DNA of 64,000 nt from Saccopteryx bilineata (GCF_036850765.1 NC_089491.1:129076266-129140265), one strand, 5' to 3'; positions 1 through 12,106 are shown, counted from the first letter of the stretch. A program made the numbers and translations. Notes: generated from the letters alone by a model not told the origin.

Positions 1-1079
1 ACTTATTAGATATATGTAATGAACTAAGATGCTTGTATTTGTCTTATTTAGAAAATAACAAAGTAAATTAGAATAAGATGAGAATAAATTGTTATGACAT
101 TTGTACTATAATACAATATATGAAATGTCTCATATATTCATTTACACAATCAAAGCAAACTTTCCTATGCAATCATTTTACTAATTTTTGTTAAAATATT
201 GTGGAACTTCTGAAGCAATTCCAATTAACTCAATTTGAAAACTAATAATCTAAATAAATATTTTGACTAATAAGTAGCTACTGTATACTTATTTTATTGC
301 TTTAATATACTAATTGTAATTTTTCTTGAATTTGAAGTAAGATAGTAAGGTCATATAGTTGGTAAGTTTCCTCAGGACAGAGGTATTGATTTATATAATT
401 TCTTTAGGCCTGGTATAATTATGCATATACAGAAAGTGTTTTTATAGAAAGATTAAGAATAAATAAGAGAATTAATAAATTTTGCAAAGAAGTCTGTCAA
501 GGGGTGAAAATTTATATTCTTTAACAAATTATATATAATTACTTCATCTCCTATTTTTATACTTAATTACAATATAATTTACAATTAATGAGTCTTTAGA
601 CAATTTGTAAGACCATTTGTTAAGCTGATATTTATTTGAATTGTTCAGTTGCCTGACTGACCTCTGGTTTGTCAATTATTTTGTCATCAAATAGACACAA
701 CCTTTTACAAATAAACTCAACAATTTGTGTGAACTTTCAAAGTATTATTGTATGATTTCAGAATTTAAATCCTTTAGAATGCAGGTAAATGTGCATTTTC
801 AGATTTTCTAAAGAAATTTGTACATTTTTACCCACAAGATGGTGCTATCTTCCCACCAGCAAACCTATAAATGGTCATGTGAGATCTATATACAGCTCTA
901 AAATGCAATATATGGGACTGAGGGGCAAATAGTTTCCTATTTGAACTGTAATCACATAAATATTGTGAAAACTGCTCTTAATCTCTGCCTTCCCCCAAAT
1001 ACTCTTTTATTAGAATATGTCTATTTCTTAATGCTTTAGCTTTATGCATTCAACTAAATATTCAGTGTTTCACATAAAC
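1..1079. other. AT-rich single-copy DNA
   Basis: Very AT-rich sequence with no open frame of note, no recognisable repeat and no RNA gene. A weak CTCF-like match (CCACAAGATGGTGC) lies at 832-845, but a T replaces a core C. Confidence 0.5.
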
Positions 1080-1910
1080 CTGCAAGTCACCTCAAACAAT
1101 TCCAAGCTAACCCCTTATTCGTCATCACTGCCCTCATCCAAACCTGTTTCCAGATAACTGTATCTCACCCATTGCTCAGTCTAAAACCTTGGAATCTTAC
1201 TCACTCCTCTAGTCCCTTCCCTCCCCCTCCTCTGTCCTGTCAATTCCACTTTTAAACATTTCCAGAATCTAACCATTTCTTAACTGCTTCTCACTCAACT
1301 GCTCTTGTTAGCCCGCTTCTAGCCACCATCACCTCATAACTGATCTTGCTTCAGTCCGTGCATCTCTACACTTTATCCGCTGCTGATCTAGTAGCTGGTG
1401 ATTCTTTCAATCACCACTCAGATCATGTCACTGTCCTGCTCAAAACCTGCAAACTCCCTATTTCACTTAGAGCGAAAGTCAAGGTTGTGGTTTGCTATTA
1501 GCCCACAGGCCTCAGCTCCTACAGTTCTTACCTCCCCTTACTCCCTTACTCAGCTCAAGCCACACTGGCCTCCTTGCTTTTCTGCAAACATAGGAGTCAC
1601 ACACCAGTTAGGGACCTCTGCTGTAGTTCTTCCCTTTACTTGAAATGCTGTTTCACAAATTATTATTTGGTGACTGCCATGACATTTTCAAGTTTTTGCA
1701 CAAATAGTACCATCTCAATGAGACCTAACCTGCATGAGTATTCCCATGCCATTTATTTCCTAGCACATATATAGATCACTAGTTTACAAGGTTAATATCT
1801 GTTTCCCCTATTGCACGAGGGCAGAGGTTTTCTTAGTTTAACTGATTCAAATCAGTGGTCCAGAATAGTGGCATTAGTAGGTGCTCTATATGTACCTGAA
1901 TGAATTCTAC
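1080..1910 (+). repeat. L2 LINE 3' fragment
   Basis: A C/T-rich stretch on the plus strand follows the order of the L2 ORF2 3' end: a 'CTGCTCAAAACC' segment, 'TCAAGCCACACTGGCCTCCTTGC', and an ending with 'GTAGGTGCTCTATATG' and 'TGAATGAAT', which resembles the L2 3' UTR tail. It is diverged and full of stops. The short open frames inside (for example 1398-1643) are not genes. Confidence 0.75.
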
Positions 1911-2937
1911 TCTGGACATTAACAATTAGTAGTCAATCAAAACAAATTTGGTTTGTGGTTTACAGAGCATTTTCCATACAGAAAAATATATTTAAAAAGA
2001 TGTGGTTATATTGGGTAATTGGTATTAATTTCAATTCAAAGATATATACTAACAACCCAGATAAAATATAGAATATATTTTCAATAGATGGCTAAACAGC
2101 ACACAAATAGGCATCTGTAAAATTTGTCAAAGCTCACTTGACATTACATGCTATATAATTTGATGCAAAGTCCTTCTGTAGAGAAGGAATTAGTATAATG
2201 CAGGGAGCAAAACTAGGTTTACTAGAATGCACATTTCTCTATAAATGAATTTGTCACATAAATGCATACACACTTTTTTATGTTGATTTCAGTATTTGGT
2301 TTTATGTATGAACATTTTAAGATGGCTTTTATGCCTGGCTTGTATATGTATTTATGGTGGAATTAGATGTGGCTAAAAGAGTCAGTTTCTGATTCAGTAA
2401 GACATCCCTGTGAGAAGTTGATCCAAGATATGGAGGTTTTTAACATTTATGTCAAAAATGGGGCCAGAAATTCCAAACCAAAACAATTTTTGGTCAAACT
2501 CATTTCTGTCATAGTCTTTTAGATACGACTCGAAGTTAAACAATATGTTCCACCAGTTTGACAATTTTTTTTTAGTTTTACTAACTACTTTGGATAGGCA
2601 CACTTGTTATAAGTTATTTGACTGAATTGAAAAACAAATAGTTATAAGAAGCTTCAAAATTAGTTAATGTGTCAAAACTGATTATGCAGACTCACTGCAA
2701 GGCTCTTCATACAGGCCTGTGTTCTCACTTCTGTGAATGGTCACACAGGTCCCATCCACACCACGCAGCTTTGCTGCAGCACTTCCCCTCTGAGTTCCAA
2801 AATCATAGCCACCTCCTCCACTGGGATCATTACCATGCTTTACTTCAAATCATTTCAAAAGCAGAGTGATTCAATGATTATATCAAGTACTATTAGTTCA
2901 TAATTTTTGTATATATATAGTTGTCACTTATGTTTTT
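1911..2937. other. AT-rich unique sequence
   Basis: No gene or recognisable repeat is seen. Short frames at 2394-2603 (minus) and 2669-2869 (plus) have no family resemblance. Confidence 0.45.
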
Positions 2938-3132
2938 TTTAAAGATTTTAATTTTTTTTATTAAGACTTTATTCATTTTAGAGAGGGGAGAAAGAGAGAC
3001 AGAGAGAAGGGGGGAGGAGCAGGAAGCATCAACTCCCACATGTGCCTTGACCAGGAAAGCCCAGGATTTTTGAACTGGCGACCTCAGCGTTCCAGGTCAA
3101 TGCCTCATCCACTGAGCCACTACAGGTCAGGC
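2938..3132 (-). repeat. tRNA-derived SINE (GCCTGACC family), minus strand
   Basis: Read on the minus strand this has a head like GCCTGACCTGTAGTGG, a B-box-like region, the stretch TCAAGGCACATGTGGGAGTTG, a CT-rich body and an A/T-rich tail. Near-identical flanks (CACTTATGTTTTT at 2925-2937 and CGCTTATGTTTTT at 3135-3147) look like the target duplication. It lies head-to-head with the next SINE. Confidence 0.85.
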
Positions 3133-3169
3133 ATCGCTTATGTTTTTAACCTTTAAAAATTAAATTATA

Positions 3170-3365
3170 GCCTGACCTATGGTGGTGCAGTGGATAAAGT
3201 GTCGACCTGGAAATGCTGAGGTTGCCGGTTCGAAACCCCAGGCTTGCCTGGTCAAGGCACATATGGGAGTTGATGCTCCTTGCTCCTCCCCCCTTCTCTC
3301 TCTCCTCTCTCTCTCTCCTCCTCTCTATCTCCTTTCTAAAATGAAATAAATAAAAAAATTTTAAT
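3170..3365 (+). repeat. tRNA-derived SINE (GCCTGACC family), plus strand
   Basis: It starts GCCTGACCTATGGTGGTGC, carries the B-box-like GGTTCGAAACC, then TGGTCAAGGCACATATGG, a (CT)n-rich body and an AATAAATAAA tail. It belongs to the same family as the copy at 2938-3132 but in the opposite orientation. Confidence 0.88.
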
Positions 3366-4042
3366 TAAAATTAAAGTATAAAATCTTTTTTAAAAACCTT
3401 AAAATCTGTCTTATTTCTGATTTCTCATAAACTATACTGCTAGTTTATAAATTTTAAGCTATCAAATTTATTCTAAAGAGAGAGAAAAAGAAGAAGGGAT
3501 AATGGAAGGCTGGAAGGAAGATCTTAATTTAACAACATCACTGCTAGATGATGGTTGAGGCTCAGCTAATACAGTTAATTTTAGGTACTTTGTCTTTTAA
3601 ATGATAATCTGGTCAAGTCCTGTTACTTTATATGAATGAGCTACCTGCTTACTTATTTATTATCATGTATGTAATTCTTTATTCAAATTCCTGAAATAAA
3701 CATTGCTTAGTATAGAAATTAAACTTAATAAAAAATTTGCTTAGTTCTTACCACACCTACTTTAGCCCTCCTTATCCCCCCCTCCCCCAATAAAAGACTT
3801 TCAAGATCCCTGCATTTATGCAGGGTCATCTGACACTTGACATTTCCAGTCCAGAGTTTTGAAGAGTGGCTCTGTTTTCCCCATGCCCTCAGTTTATCCC
3901 CATTGCCATGCTCTGAGATAGTATGTCCTTACACAGTGAAACTTCTGGTCCCTAAGTAACCTAGTGAAGCAATTGTTCCCACCGATTTCACTTGACATGT
4001 TATCATCTGGGGACGAGATCTTTAGTGCAGCATAGTCTAGCT
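3366..4042. other. unique AT-rich sequence
   Basis: Purine-rich patch at about 3475-3525; otherwise nothing recognisable up to the left target duplication of the hAT element. Confidence 0.45.
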
Positions 4043-4756
4043 CAGGGGTCGGGAACCTATGGCTCACGAGCCAGATCTGGCTCTTGCCTGCATCTGGCTT
4101 GCAGACAAATCTTTAGTAAAAAAATAAACAAATAACGTTAAAAGTATAAAACATTCTCATGTATTACAATCCATTCATTTCCTACCACTCATGTTTATGG
4201 TTGCGGGTAGCTGGAGTCAATCACAGCTGTCCTCCAAGACAACACCAAATTTTTATTGGATAATGTGTAACGTACATGGGTCATTGTGAGGTCAGGAAGT
4301 AAACTTCCCTCCTTTAATCAAGTAGTCAGCTAGCTAATTGCAGAAACCCTTTTGACAAAGAAGATGGCTAAAAGAAAAAAAGATGAGGAGTATCGTACTT
4401 TTCAGCAGAAATGGACAGAGAAATTCGCCTTTGTGGGGAGAGCAGGTTCTGCAGTGTGTCTAATATGCAATGATACAATTGCATTGATGAAACGGTCAAA
4501 TATAAAGCAGCACTTTGACACACGCCATATTACATTTGCATCGAAATATCCAGCAGGGGACAGCAGGAAGAAAGCATGTCAAGAGCTACTGTGCAGAGTG
4601 CAAGCTAGTCAGCAGCAACTCCATGTTTGGACCCAACAAGGTGACTGAAATTTGGCTAGCTTTGCTAGTGCTTTAGCAATTGTGAGAAACGGAAAGCCAT
4701 TCACAGATGGGGAGTATGCCAAAACATTCATGTTTGATGTTGCCAATGAACTTTTT

Positions 4757-5155
4757 TTTTTTTTTTTTTCTCATTTTTCTGAAGCTGGAAACAGGGAGAG
4801 ACAGTCAGACAGACTCCCGCATGCGCCCGACCAGGATCCACCCGGCACGCCCACCAGGGGCAACGCTCTGCCCACCAGGGGGCGATGCTCTGCCCATCCT
4901 GGGCATCGCCATGTTGTGACCAGAGCCACTCTAGCGCCTGAGGCAGAGGCCACAGAGCCATCCCCAGCGCCCGGGCCATCTTTGCTTCAATGGAGCCTTG
5001 GCTGCGGGAGGGGAAGAGAGAGACAGAGAGGAAAGCACAGCGGAGGGGTGGAGAAGCAAATGGGCTCTTCTCCTGTGTGCCCTGGCCGGGAATCGAACCC
5101 GGGTCCTCCGCACACTAGGCCGACGCTCTACCGCTGAGCCAACCGGCCAGGGCCA
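4757..5155 (-). repeat. long tRNA-derived SINE (GGCCCTGGCCGG family) inside the hAT transposase
   Basis: On the minus strand it begins GGCCCTGGCCGGTTGGCTCA, has A-box (TGGCTCAGCGGTAGAGC) and B-box (GGTTCGATTCC) pol III promoter elements, a roughly 300-bp unique body and a poly(A) tail (T run at 4752-4770). The target duplication CCAATGAAC flanks it (from 4743, and from 5156). It carries a CTCF-like motif at 4872-4885. Confidence 0.93.
4872..4885 (+). promoter_or_regulatory. CTCF-like motif in SINE body
   Basis: CCACCAGGGGGCGA agrees closely with the CTCF core. It lies antisense to the SINE. This is a motif match only; no binding is shown. Confidence 0.5.
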
Positions 5156-6912
5156 CCAATGAACTTTTTGACAACTTTTCGGATAAAAACAAGATAATCA
5201 AATGAATAAAAGACATGCCTCTGTCGGCAAGAACTGTTCACAATTGTACCATCATGATGACAAATCAAATTGAGGCAACACAAGTGAAGGACATAAATGC
5301 AGCACCATACTTTTCTCTCGCTTTGGATGAGTCAAAGTCATTTATCTCAGTTCAGCGTGATTGCAAGGTATGCTGTCGGTGACACACTATGTGAGGAAAG
5401 TCTTGCTGTTTTGCCTAAGAAAGAAACAACAGGAGGGGAGGATTTATTCAAGTCTTTCACTGAATTCGCTAAAGAAAAAAATATATCGATGGATAAACTT
5501 ATTTCAGTGTGTACTGATGGTGCTCCGTGCATGGTGGGGAAAAACAGGATTCATAGCGCTTCTTTGTGAACATGAAAAGAGACCCATTCTAAGTTTTCAC
5601 TGCATCCTACATCAGGAGGCGCTTTGTGCTCAGATGTGTGGTGAGCAGCTTGGTGAGGTGATGTCACTGGTCATTCGGGTGGTCAACTTTGTTGTTGCCT
5701 GAGCTTTAAATGATCACCAGTTTAAAACACTGCTGGATGTAGTTGGGAATAATTATCCTGGTCTGCTTCTGCACAGCAATGTGCGTTGGTTGTCAAGAGA
5801 GAAGGTTCTCAGCTGTTTTGCGGCTTATCTGAGCGAAATCTGGACTTTTCTTGAAATGAAAAACGTCGAGCATCCTGAGTTAGCTAACACTGAGTGGCTC
5901 CTAAAGTTCTACTATCTCATGGACATGACTGAACATCTGAACCAGCTCAATGTAAAAATGCAAGGCGTTCGAAATACAGTCTTATTCTTTCAACAAGCAG
6001 TGTTTGCATTTGAAAACAAGCTGGAATTCTTCTTCACCAACATTGAAACAGGTAGTTTACTACACTTTGAAAAACTGGGAGAGTTTAAATATGCGTGCAC
6101 AGCAAGTGACCCTGCTCAACATCTTGCTCTCCAGCAGCTAGCGGGCTTCACATCTAATCTCCTGCAGTCATTCAAAGCATGCTTTGGAGAATTTTGTGAG
6201 CGCACTCGTCTTTTTAAGTTCATCACCCATCCACATGAGTATGCAGTGGACAGCGCAGACCTGAGTTACATCCCTGGTGTCTCTGTCAGAGATTTTGAGC
6301 TACAAGCTGCTGACCTGAAGGCCTCAGGCATGTGGGTGAATAAATTCAAGTCACTGAATGGAAAGACTTGCACAACAGCAAGCAGAGTTGGAGAGCAAAC
6401 ACAGGTGGGGAGAAGTAAAAAAACTTCAACCCGCAGAGCAGTTGACTGTCAAAATTTGGAACGCGCTTCCCATCACATACTACACACTGCAGCATGTGAG
6501 TATTGCTGTATTGACAATGTTTGGCTCTATGTATGCAAGTGAGCAGTCTTTCTCACATCTAAAAACATAAGACCAACCTACGATCATGTTTAACGGATGG
6601 AAGTCTCAATGCCTGCATGAAGCTTAACCTCACCACATATCAACCAGACTACAAAGCCATCAGCAAAAGCATGCAGCACCAGAAGTCGCATTAATAGTAA
6701 GAAGTACTTTATTCATCATTGGTTAGCAACAGCTTAACAATGTCATTAATAAGAATTCAGAGACTTATTGTACTTTAAAAGTGTTGGTCTTACATAAAAT
6801 GCACACATTTACTTGTATTTAGTGTTAAACATATTGTATAGCTCTCACGGAATTATATTTTAAAATATGTGGCGTTCATGGCTCTCTCAGCCAAAAAGGT
6901 TCCTGACCCCTG

Positions 6913-8504
6913 GTCTAGCTCATACTCAATAATTAAGCTAGTAAAATAGATAATTATAAACCTATATTTTATTTCTAATTAACTCAAGGTAAATTTTGCT
7001 ATTTAATTAACACTCAACTCATGGCTATTAATAGCTTTTATATATTATGTTATTCTGAAAATGTTTAATACAGTAGTCCTACTCGAAGCATGACCTTATT
7101 CAATGAGCTGATGCACAGTACCACCTATGTATCAGATAATGGAATAGATAGGATTGGGAGAACAACCAAGCATGGCCCCTACTACAGCCAAGTATATAAT
7201 CTATGGGGAAGATAGCTGATAAACAAAAAAAGATAAACAAAATCACTTAATCATGGCAAATGTCCTGGAAGAAGAGAATGGAAGGCAGTGAAGGAAGGCA
7301 ACCTAATCTGGGAATAGAGGGAGGGTTGGGAAGGGAGCTCTGAGTAAGAGCTGGTACTTGCTGTTTGAGGCTGGTGACAAGAGCAATTATGGAGGACTCA
7401 AATCTCTGCAAAGATGGCTAACTCCCTGAAGAAATATATCTAAAAGTACAGCACTGTGCAGATCATATGGACATAGGTAAGTTTGTAAGCATCATTTTAA
7501 TTGCCAACAACTTGATGTAGGGAATAAGTACTTAAACTACATTTTTGAAGGGTGGGAGAAGCATGTTTTCTTGCTTATAAATAGAAGTCTAAAGTTGGAA
7601 ACAAGCATGAGCCCAAAAAATTAATTCTCTCCCACAAACTGAAAGTCAAGAAACTGCGCATTTGGCAGGAAAACTGTAAACAGCCTACAAGTGCCAATAT
7701 CAGAAGAACAATCTTTACACTATGTAGAAAATTGTTAGTTAATCCTTCTCCAAAAATTTAATTTTATAAAATGAAAGCAAGTTCTATGTTTTAGCTATAG
7801 TGGAGTATATAGTTCTCTCAGATTGATAAAAAAATGTAAGAGAGGTTTAAAACATTATTTTAAACAGATTTAAACTGCAATATTCTTAATATGCTACTTA
7901 ATCTCTTACATTTATAGTGATTTAGGCTTTCCAAAGCATTTCATATGCATTATCTCATTTGATTCTAATAGATGAAATATATATAATTATGTATAAATAT
8001 TTAAAATCTATGACAACTCCTCAAACCCTCAAAATTAAATGTGAATTGAAAATAAACCCAGTCTGTCTGGGGCCAGAGTAAGTAAAATGAAAATCAGATT
8101 TAAGATAGTATTAAATGGCAAAAGAGAATGTGTAAAGCATAGAAAATAAGAATTACAAAGAGCCTTTACAGATCATCTAGTTCAAACTTCTTAATTATAA
8201 TGATAACAATTTTATCTAGTTTATAAAGCATTATTTTTAATATGTGTGAGGCTTTAAGATTACAGATCACACACAGGTAAATCAACATGAGATGCTTCTA
8301 CTTCCAGGCCTGAATCCTATAAGCAAATGATACTTTATAACAAGTATTTCTTCCTTTTGTCCATAAACTGCCATCTAAAAGCATTGAAACCTATAAGCCC
8401 TTAATTAAAAACAGAAAAATACAATGGTATTTTAAAATTTAGGACCAGATGTTACCCTACCAGCAAGTCTTGCTGAGATTTCACTGCAATTGTTTTCCTT
8501 AAAA
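6913..8504. other. mostly unique sequence with ancient repeat remnants
   Basis: A diverged stretch at about 7130-7340 resembles an old mammalian interspersed repeat seen in other copies (phrases on GGAAGATAGCTGATAAACA and AGAGGGAGGGTTGG). About 7915-7980 resembles a MIR-type segment (CCAAAGCATTTCATATGCATTATCTC). No gene is seen. Confidence 0.4.
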
Positions 8505-9275
8505 TGATCACTCTGTTTTCAACCTGAATCCCTCCATTCCATATTCAACATAGCAGTTGGAGTGATCCTGCTCAAACAATATTCAAATCATTCAAGCTCA
8601 TGCAATATGTGTTGCCTCACTATAGCCCTGACATCTATTGCCCTCCCTCCTGCTCGTTCCTCTGACCATGGGGACCTCATTACTACACTCTTATAGTGCT
8701 TAAGGACAGGACTGGCTACCCACATTGTGGGGCCCAGCACAAAATAAAAATTCCAGACTTTTTGTTAAAATTTTATTAAGAATTTCAAGATGGTGTGAGT
8801 CTTGTGTACGGTGTCTTGTGCAACAGCACGAATTGCACGCCCATGAAGCCAGCCCAGGTGCTAAGGGATTTGACCTTACTGTGTATTCGCCAGGATACTC
8901 TTCCTCCACATATTGCATTCTAAACTATTCTCTGCACCCCTTTTTCTCTCACTTCTATTCCTTAAACCTTCTATTTCCTCTCACTTCTATTCCCTAGTCC
9001 TTCCTTTAAATGTCACATTCACAAGCCTTCCTGTCCACCTTATTTAAACTTGTCATCACTTAACCCCTGTTCTCTACATTATTTTTGTCCACAGTTCATA
9101 CTGCTCTCTAGCACCCAATATATTTAATTCTCCAACCTGATTAATTTCTGCTTTCCCTCATGGGAATGTAAGTTTCAAGAGACAGGTTTTTAAAAAATTT
9201 TTATTGCTGTTCTCCTGAATTTAGAACAATGGCAGATACTCATTCAAGATGTTGAATGAATAAATAAATGAATGA
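8505..9275 (+). repeat. L2 LINE 3' fragment, split by a small DNA transposon
   Basis: Pyrimidine-rich L2-like text runs from about 8505 to 8700 and resumes from about 8920 to 9275, ending with TTGAATGAATAAATAAATGAATG. The intervening 8706-8857 is a separate inverted-repeat element. Confidence 0.65.
8706..8857 (-). mobile_element. ancient non-autonomous DNA transposon, probably hAT type
   Basis: The ends CAGGACTGGCT and AGCCAGCCCAG are imperfect inverted repeats. The flanks GTGCTTAAG and GTGCTAAG look like a decayed 8-bp target duplication. Internal text (GGGGCCCAGCACAAAAT, GAATTTCAAGATGG) is like a known old mammalian MER element whose name I cannot recall safely. Strand is arbitrary. Confidence 0.55.
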
Positions 9276-11972
9276 GAATAGGCTGATTTACAAGACTAAA
9301 ATGCTAAAGAATTGTGCGTGGATAACTCATGAGCTGAATTCCAAGCACTTCCACACAGGAAGATTCCCAGGAATTCTTTAGAGCTACCTGAGATCGCAGG
9401 ACTTGGACTCCAGTATGCCACTGACTGAAATCTGTTGGTCGTCTTCTGTCCCTAAGGAGCTAAATCAAAAGTCCTCAGGTAAACCATGGTTGTTAGGACA
9501 CCAACCTCTACTAGCAGAACGTGCCCCCCTTCCCCACCTGGACCCCGCTTCGCTGGCCTGGTAGTGTGAGATCTGAAAGGCTTAACATCCCCCAGCCTGG
9601 GACTTTCATTCTCCACTCCTTCACGTAAGTTTGGCTGGTAGGCAGCAGGCAACAAATGAACAGTTTTTCTTTCATTCATTTTTGGTAAGGCTTTTCTCTC
9701 TCTAAACATCGAGCTAAGGCGATTTAAAAACTGCCCTCTATGCCATCTTTAGAAGTAGGAATTTGGATTTAATCAGACTACTACTTATGGCAAGTATATG
9801 CAGCTGCAAACCCAAGTGCAGTGTCTTTTTCATACACGGCAGTGAATAAACGCAGTGGTCTAGCTTCTACCTCCCACCACACTAAATAACTAAAAATTGC
9901 CTGGGCACAGCTTTTTTATGTAACATCTATACATTAAAACCAGCTAAGACTCCCTGGACCATCCACTAGATGGCACTACAAACCTCCGGAGAGACTTGTT
10001 TTCTTAGAGGCTGATTAACCTTGTATTATTTTCCAATTAAATATAAGTTAAGATCATCAGCTGAGAGTCAGAAAATCATTGGAGGTTTGTGAAGAGGAGT
10101 AAAACATATGCCCCAATATTCTGAGAAGATGAGTAGAAAATATACTAAGAGGACAATGGATAGTTGGTCGGTGTTAAGTGCACATATGATGTGCTCTTGA
10201 AGACCTCTCATTTCTTTTCACCAGCTTTTTTTTTTTTTTTTTTTTAGAAGAAACCTCAGGACTTTTCTTCAAGTTTCTTTCATCTGAACTTTCTGGAAAA
10301 TTTATTTTTTTAATTAGATATTCATTACTTATGAGAATTTCTTTGACTCGAGTCAACTTATATGATACGGTAATTTTTCCTTAAGATTATGCTAAATTCT
10401 ACTTTCCCCAAGTGATTCTTAATGTTAACACTACCATTCAGAGGCAGATGGCGTAGGGAAAGTTTATGAGCTTGAATGCTCAGCAAATTGTATTTCTATG
10501 CCAGGTCTACTTTTAAACAACAGAATGATCTGTTCTTGCTTATTTAATAAATTGAAAAGATTTGTTTATTTAAGAAGTATTTTTTGAGTATCTTACCTCA
10601 TGCCTCTCACTATTCTTCATTCTAGAGACAAAGTTGTAAAAAAAAAATGGCAGAAATCATATAGGGTCACACGCTTTGCTTATAATTAATTAAATTTGTA
10701 TCTTGCCTTACCTGATCTATTGAGGATATTTGCATTTCTTCCTATAACAGAAAATAGTAAGTCCAGTGTAGTTAAGGGAAATAAGACAGACACAACCAGT
10801 GAATTGTGAGCAGGAAAATATCTAGAATGGAGCTTATATTCTAGTTGGTATAGACAAACAATAAATAAGAAAATCCCAGACAGTCGTAAGTACTGAGGAG
10901 AAAATAAAGCAGATACTGATGGAGAATGAGATCAGTGTTGGGAGACTGGTTACCTTTTGGAGATGTTATAAAGATTAAATGGATTAATTTGGTATGAGAG
11001 AGTTTAGTATATTGGGCAGAATGCCTGTCAAACTTTCAAGAAATACTTTCATGACCAGAAACTTTCTATATAGAGTATATCTCTTTGTTCTCTATGTCTA
11101 ATAAATTTTGCTCATAGAGTAACTATATAATCACTCTGGTGATTTTTTTCTGGATAAGTTATAAATTTGGGGTGAAATATAACTAGTGAGATTAAATGAC
11201 TGATGGTAAATTACCAAAGTATTGTCACTAATAGTACATTTTTTCCCAAAAAATATTTGGAAAAATATTACATGTATATATTCCATTTTTTCTATTTTAC
11301 TTTTCATTAGAGAGTTCATAGCTAGAGAATATAGAAGTCATTTTGATGTCATCAAAACAAACTCAGAATTCCAGTATTAGAACCCAGATTGAGAACCAAA
11401 TTTTACCAATCAAGTTCAGAAAAAAAAATTGTCAAAATTTAATGGTTGAGTAGAAATGTGAAGCACTTCAAATAAAATGCATCTCAGGAACCTCAAGCAC
11501 TTACAAATGTCATTAACTTTATAAAGGATGAAGTTTATTGGTCAAACTACATTTCCCTTCTCAGGTTCACAATTTGCCTTACTGAGGGAGGGTTGTCAGG
11601 ATAAGGCTGGGAGGGCCTTGGGACTAGGCAGGATTGAGAAGACCCTTGCTCTAGTAATAGGTCAGGAATTTTTAATCCATAAAGTTAGCATTTTCAAATA
11701 AGTAGGGGTAGGATGCTGAAGAAGATAACCCAGACCGATGAAAACACAATTAAATACATAGGTTGCTTCCCAAATCAAACTAAACATTTACTTGTTGCCA
11801 TAAAGTCAAAGGAAATATGTTTTGGTAATACTTAGCTCAAACAATACAAAATAAAAGTTTAATCACAAGAAAATATTTTGGGCCGTTTTTCATGTTCCTA
11901 TACTTTCATCTAAAGAGAAAATGATCTTTTCCATGTTATTTTTCTTTTAATACCGTATCTGTGGAGCATATC
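9276..11972. other. unique sequence with one CTCF-like site
   Basis: Largely AT-rich DNA with a T run at 10227-10245. About 10840-11000 resembles the ancient repeat also seen near 7200 (TTCTAGTTGGTATAGACAAAC and onward). The frame 9452-9709 (minus) has no recognised domain. No gene is supported. Confidence 0.4.
9963..9976 (+). promoter_or_regulatory. CTCF-like motif (forward)
   Basis: CCACTAGATGGCAC fits the degenerate CTCF core and lies in apparently non-repetitive DNA. It faces a reverse-oriented match at 15993-16006. Motif match only. Confidence 0.4.
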
Positions 11973-12106
11973 CAGGGGTCTCAAACTCGCGGCCCGCCCA
12001 CCAATTTTGTGCGGCCCACAGACTAATCAAACTTCGTGGATTAGTCTGCGGGCCAGTCTGCGGGCTGCACAAAATTGGTGGGCGGGCCGCGAGTTTGAGA
12101 CCCCTG
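11973..12106. mobile_element. 134-bp palindromic MITE with hAT-like ends
   Basis: It starts CAGGGGTCTCAAACTCGCGG and ends with the exact reverse complement, CCGCGAGTTTGAGACCCCTG. The arms are about 55 bp around a short centre near AAACTTCGTG, with one extra partial copy of the CAGTCTGCGGGC segment. The flanks (AGCATATC and AATTTTAT) do not form a target duplication. Confidence 0.8.

Larger units (their letters stand above)
4364..6694 (+). pseudogene. degenerate hAT transposase (BED-type zinc finger, C-terminal dimerisation domain)
   Basis: This is the remnant of the cut-and-paste transposase of the enclosing hAT element. I chose the ATG at 4364 because it opens a basic MAKRKKDEEY leader; the frame is open slightly upstream through non-ATG codons. 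The N-terminal part has a BED-like zinc-binding pattern (C-x2-C followed by H-x4-H, seen as CLIC...HFDTRH). The middle has segments like VCTDGAPCMVGKN and HCILHQEALCAQ. The C-terminal part has the hAT dimerisation region (WNALP...VLTMFGSMYASEQSFSHLK). It is broken by a TGA at 4646, the SINE at 4757-5155, frameshifts near 5330, 5550 and 6355, a TGA at 5700 and a TAA at 6568. The longest surviving frame is 5781-6542. The original stop is probably the TAA at 6692-6694. It resembles the transposase-derived part of GTF2IRD2-like proteins by family, but nothing here suggests domestication. Confidence 0.88.
4043..6912 (+). mobile_element. hAT-superfamily DNA transposon, complete ends with 8-bp target duplication
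   Basis: The termini are CAGGGGTCGGGAACC at the left and GGTTCCTGACCCCTG at the right, giving near-perfect terminal inverted repeats. The flanks GTCTAGCT (4035-4042) and GTCTAGCT (6913-6920) are an exact 8-bp target duplication, the hallmark of hAT insertion. Inside lie a broken transposase (4364-6694) and a later SINE (4757-5155). Without the SINE the element is about 2.46 kb, a normal length for an autonomous hAT. It resembles autonomous hAT families known from bat genomes, but I cannot name the Repbase entry with certainty. Confidence 0.93.

Noticed and set aside
832..845. CTCF-like CCACAAGATGGTGC
   Set aside because: A core C is replaced by T; weaker than the sites reported.
4364..6542. 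Domesticated transposase gene
   Set aside because: Multiple stops, frameshifts and a SINE insertion within the coding text; intact TIRs and target duplication show it is an ordinary dead transposon copy.
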